From Euryarchaeota archaeon SCGC AAA252-I15 (GTDB taxonomy: Archaea > Altiarchaeota > Altiarchaeia > IMC4 > SCGC-AAA252-I15): a DNA stretch of 12,473 nucleotides. The notes beneath the pieces are model-generated. The model was not told where the DNA came from. It made no database searches and saw only the letters and a program-made list of their open reading frames with translations. The position numbers and the translations under genes were made by a program. Positions 11,786 through 12,473 of the stretch are shown here, one piece after another (the stretch's first letter is position 1; each line of letters opens with the position of its first letter). The stretch spans positions 1-12,473 of the forward strand of contig AQSC01000023.1 in the NCBI GenBank assembly GCA_000402775.1, read 5' to 3'.

Positions 11786-11922
11786 ATGACCGGGAAAAAA
11801 AACAATGGGATTGCTCTTTATGCGGAGACGAGACAGACAACCCAGACAAAGTTTGTATAGTCTGCAGGAAAGGTGAGACTGCAATAAGAGGAGTCGTGGA
11901 TTTCAAAGATATTGGGGATTAA
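11786..11922 (+). CDS. Four-cysteine zinc-finger mini-protein, readable through a -1 shift at A-AAA-AAC
   Basis: The ATG at 11786 opens a 24-codon frame that stops at 11860. One base back, a second frame runs from 11776 to TAA 11922 and encodes WDCSLCG, then CIVCRKGE and a tail IRGVVDFKDIGD: two C-x-x-C knuckles about 13 residues apart, a compact zinc-finger design. That frame has no start codon of its own. The frames meet at an A8 run (11795-11802) that reads A-AAA-AAC in the ATG frame, the classic -1 slippery heptamer. A slip there would give a product of about 45 residues beginning MTGKKN. Equally possible are an A-run length error in the assembly or a recent inactivating indel. The function is unknown. 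Confidence 0.5.
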
Positions 11923-11931
11923 GCTTGTTGT

Positions 11932-11943
11932 ACTATAATAAAA
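11932..11943 (+). promoter_or_regulatory. TATA box of the glycosyltransferase gene
   Basis: ACTATAATAAAA is centred about 25 bases before ATG 11963, predicting a leaderless mRNA. Confidence 0.55.
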
Positions 11944-11962
11944 GTATTTGTATGTCTATATT

Positions 11963-12473
11963 ATGGAGGTTAATATCCTCACAAGGGACTTTCACCCGGA
12001 TTATAGTGCTGTCGCAAACAAGCTAACCGACTTGGCTGAAGACCTTACTCTCCAAGACGTTAAAGTAACTGTTTATGCTGGTAGACCCTATTACTACTTC
12101 CATGGAGAATTCAAGGAAAAAAACATTACAAATCTCAGTGTAAATAGAGTCTGGTCCACCCGATTCGGGAAAGACAATCTTTTATCTCGGTTTGTTGACG
12201 AGATGAGTTTTGCAGCGTCAATTTTTTTAAAGCGGGTGTTCGGGAGACGGGAATTGAATGTAATACCCAGCCTACCATTTAGCCTACAGTTGACTGCAAT
12301 AATCCTGAAAAAGTTGAGGAGTCAAGAATACATAATAATAAACTACGAGCTTATGCCCGAGCTTTTGTATTCGTCTGGCATTTTATCGGATAAGGGTTTT
12401 GTTTACAGGTTCCTAGACAAAATGGCCATTACTGTTCTAAGGGGGGCGAAAAGCGCGGTTGCGGTAAGCGGGA
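11963..12473 (+). CDS. GT4-family glycosyltransferase, N-terminal half (3' end outside window)
   Basis: The frame is open from ATG 11963 to the window edge, giving 170 residues. It starts MEVNILTRDFHPDYSAVANK, the first Rossmann strand and loop of GT-B enzymes of the WbuB type, with SAVANKLTDLAEDL forming the helix that follows the acceptor-side loop. VKVTVYAGRPYY, then VNRVWSTRFGKDNLLSRF and an amphipathic segment MSFAASIFLKRVF are typical of this subgroup, which often touches the membrane surface. NYELMPELLY and GAKSAVAVSG are the later strands of the N-terminal domain. The nucleotide-sugar-binding domain with its E-x7-E motif lies beyond the edge. It would act in the cytoplasm on glycolipid or surface-polysaccharide precursors. 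The donor sugar cannot be inferred. The gene may begin a glycosylation cluster. Confidence 0.82.
   Translation, partial: MEVNILTRDFHPDYSAVANKLTDLAEDLTLQDVKVTVYAGRPYYYFHGEFKEKNITNLSVNRVWSTRFGKDNLLSRFVDEMSFAASIFLKRVFGRRELNVIPSLPFSLQLTAIILKKLRSQEYIIINYELMPELLYSSGILSDKGFVYRFLDKMAITVLRGAKSAVAVSG

Noticed and set aside
11734..11786. H/ACA-like guide RNA: hairpin with internal pocket and ACA about 15 bases after it
   Set aside because: The lower stem is only 5 bp and the apical loop is TTCA without the K-turn or K-loop that archaeal H/ACA RNAs need; the ACA spacing alone is not enough.
1..12473. CRISPR array, tRNA or rRNA genes
   Set aside because: No regularly spaced repeats, cloverleaf T-arm signatures or conserved rRNA stretches were seen on either strand.

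Overview
The window looks like a piece of an archaeal chromosome, probably from an uncultivated, largely anaerobic lineage. Three lines of evidence support this. Most transcription units begin with a T/A-rich box about 25-30 bases before a start codon with little or no leader, as in archaeal TATA-driven leaderless mRNAs. The genes are archaeal types: an Ogg2 8-oxoguanine glycosylase, a short transaldolase, a stand-alone FTR-like iron-sulfur disulfide reductase and small zinc-ribbon proteins. Two exported proteins carry long Thr/Ser linkers of the kind common in archaeal surface proteins. I cannot name the lineage from sequence alone.

Layout from left to right. 1-250: the tail of an IS4/IS5-type transposase and its downstream flank. 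325-2710: a tight thiM-thiE-thiL operon that salvages hydroxyethylthiazole and builds thiamine diphosphate. 2904-4479: a permease with an N-terminal YHS/TRASH metal-binding domain, then a zinc-ribbon protein. Two copies of a 20-base promoter- or terminator-like block bracket the permease. 7055-4482 (minus strand): an operon of a HAD phosphatase, an Ogg2 glycosylase and a large protein I do not recognise. 7195-8690: transaldolase plus a ribulose-phosphate-3-epimerase-like protein, together non-oxidative pentose-phosphate metabolism. 9291-8803 (minus): a membrane-anchored Thr/Ser-rich, Cys-rich surface protein.

9423-11421: a five-gene redox operon with every junction overlapping: DJ-1/PfpI, WrbA, a rubredoxin-like protein, an FTR-like disulfide reductase and a CuA-type cupredoxin lipoprotein. 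It is followed directly by a small two-helix membrane reading frame with paired histidines but no ordinary start codon (11418-11642). 11643-11785 is non-coding DNA rich in competing inverted repeats. 11786-11922 is a small four-cysteine protein readable only through a -1 shift at A-AAA-AAC. 11963 to the end is the N-terminal half of a GT4-type glycosyltransferase, cut by the window edge.

The most interesting parts are the coupled rubredoxin/FTR/CuA/membrane-protein redox operon, the slippery zinc-finger frame behind a structured leader, the repeated block around the metal permease with its leaderless mini-ORF, and the unassigned 404-residue protein next to a DNA-repair glycosylase.
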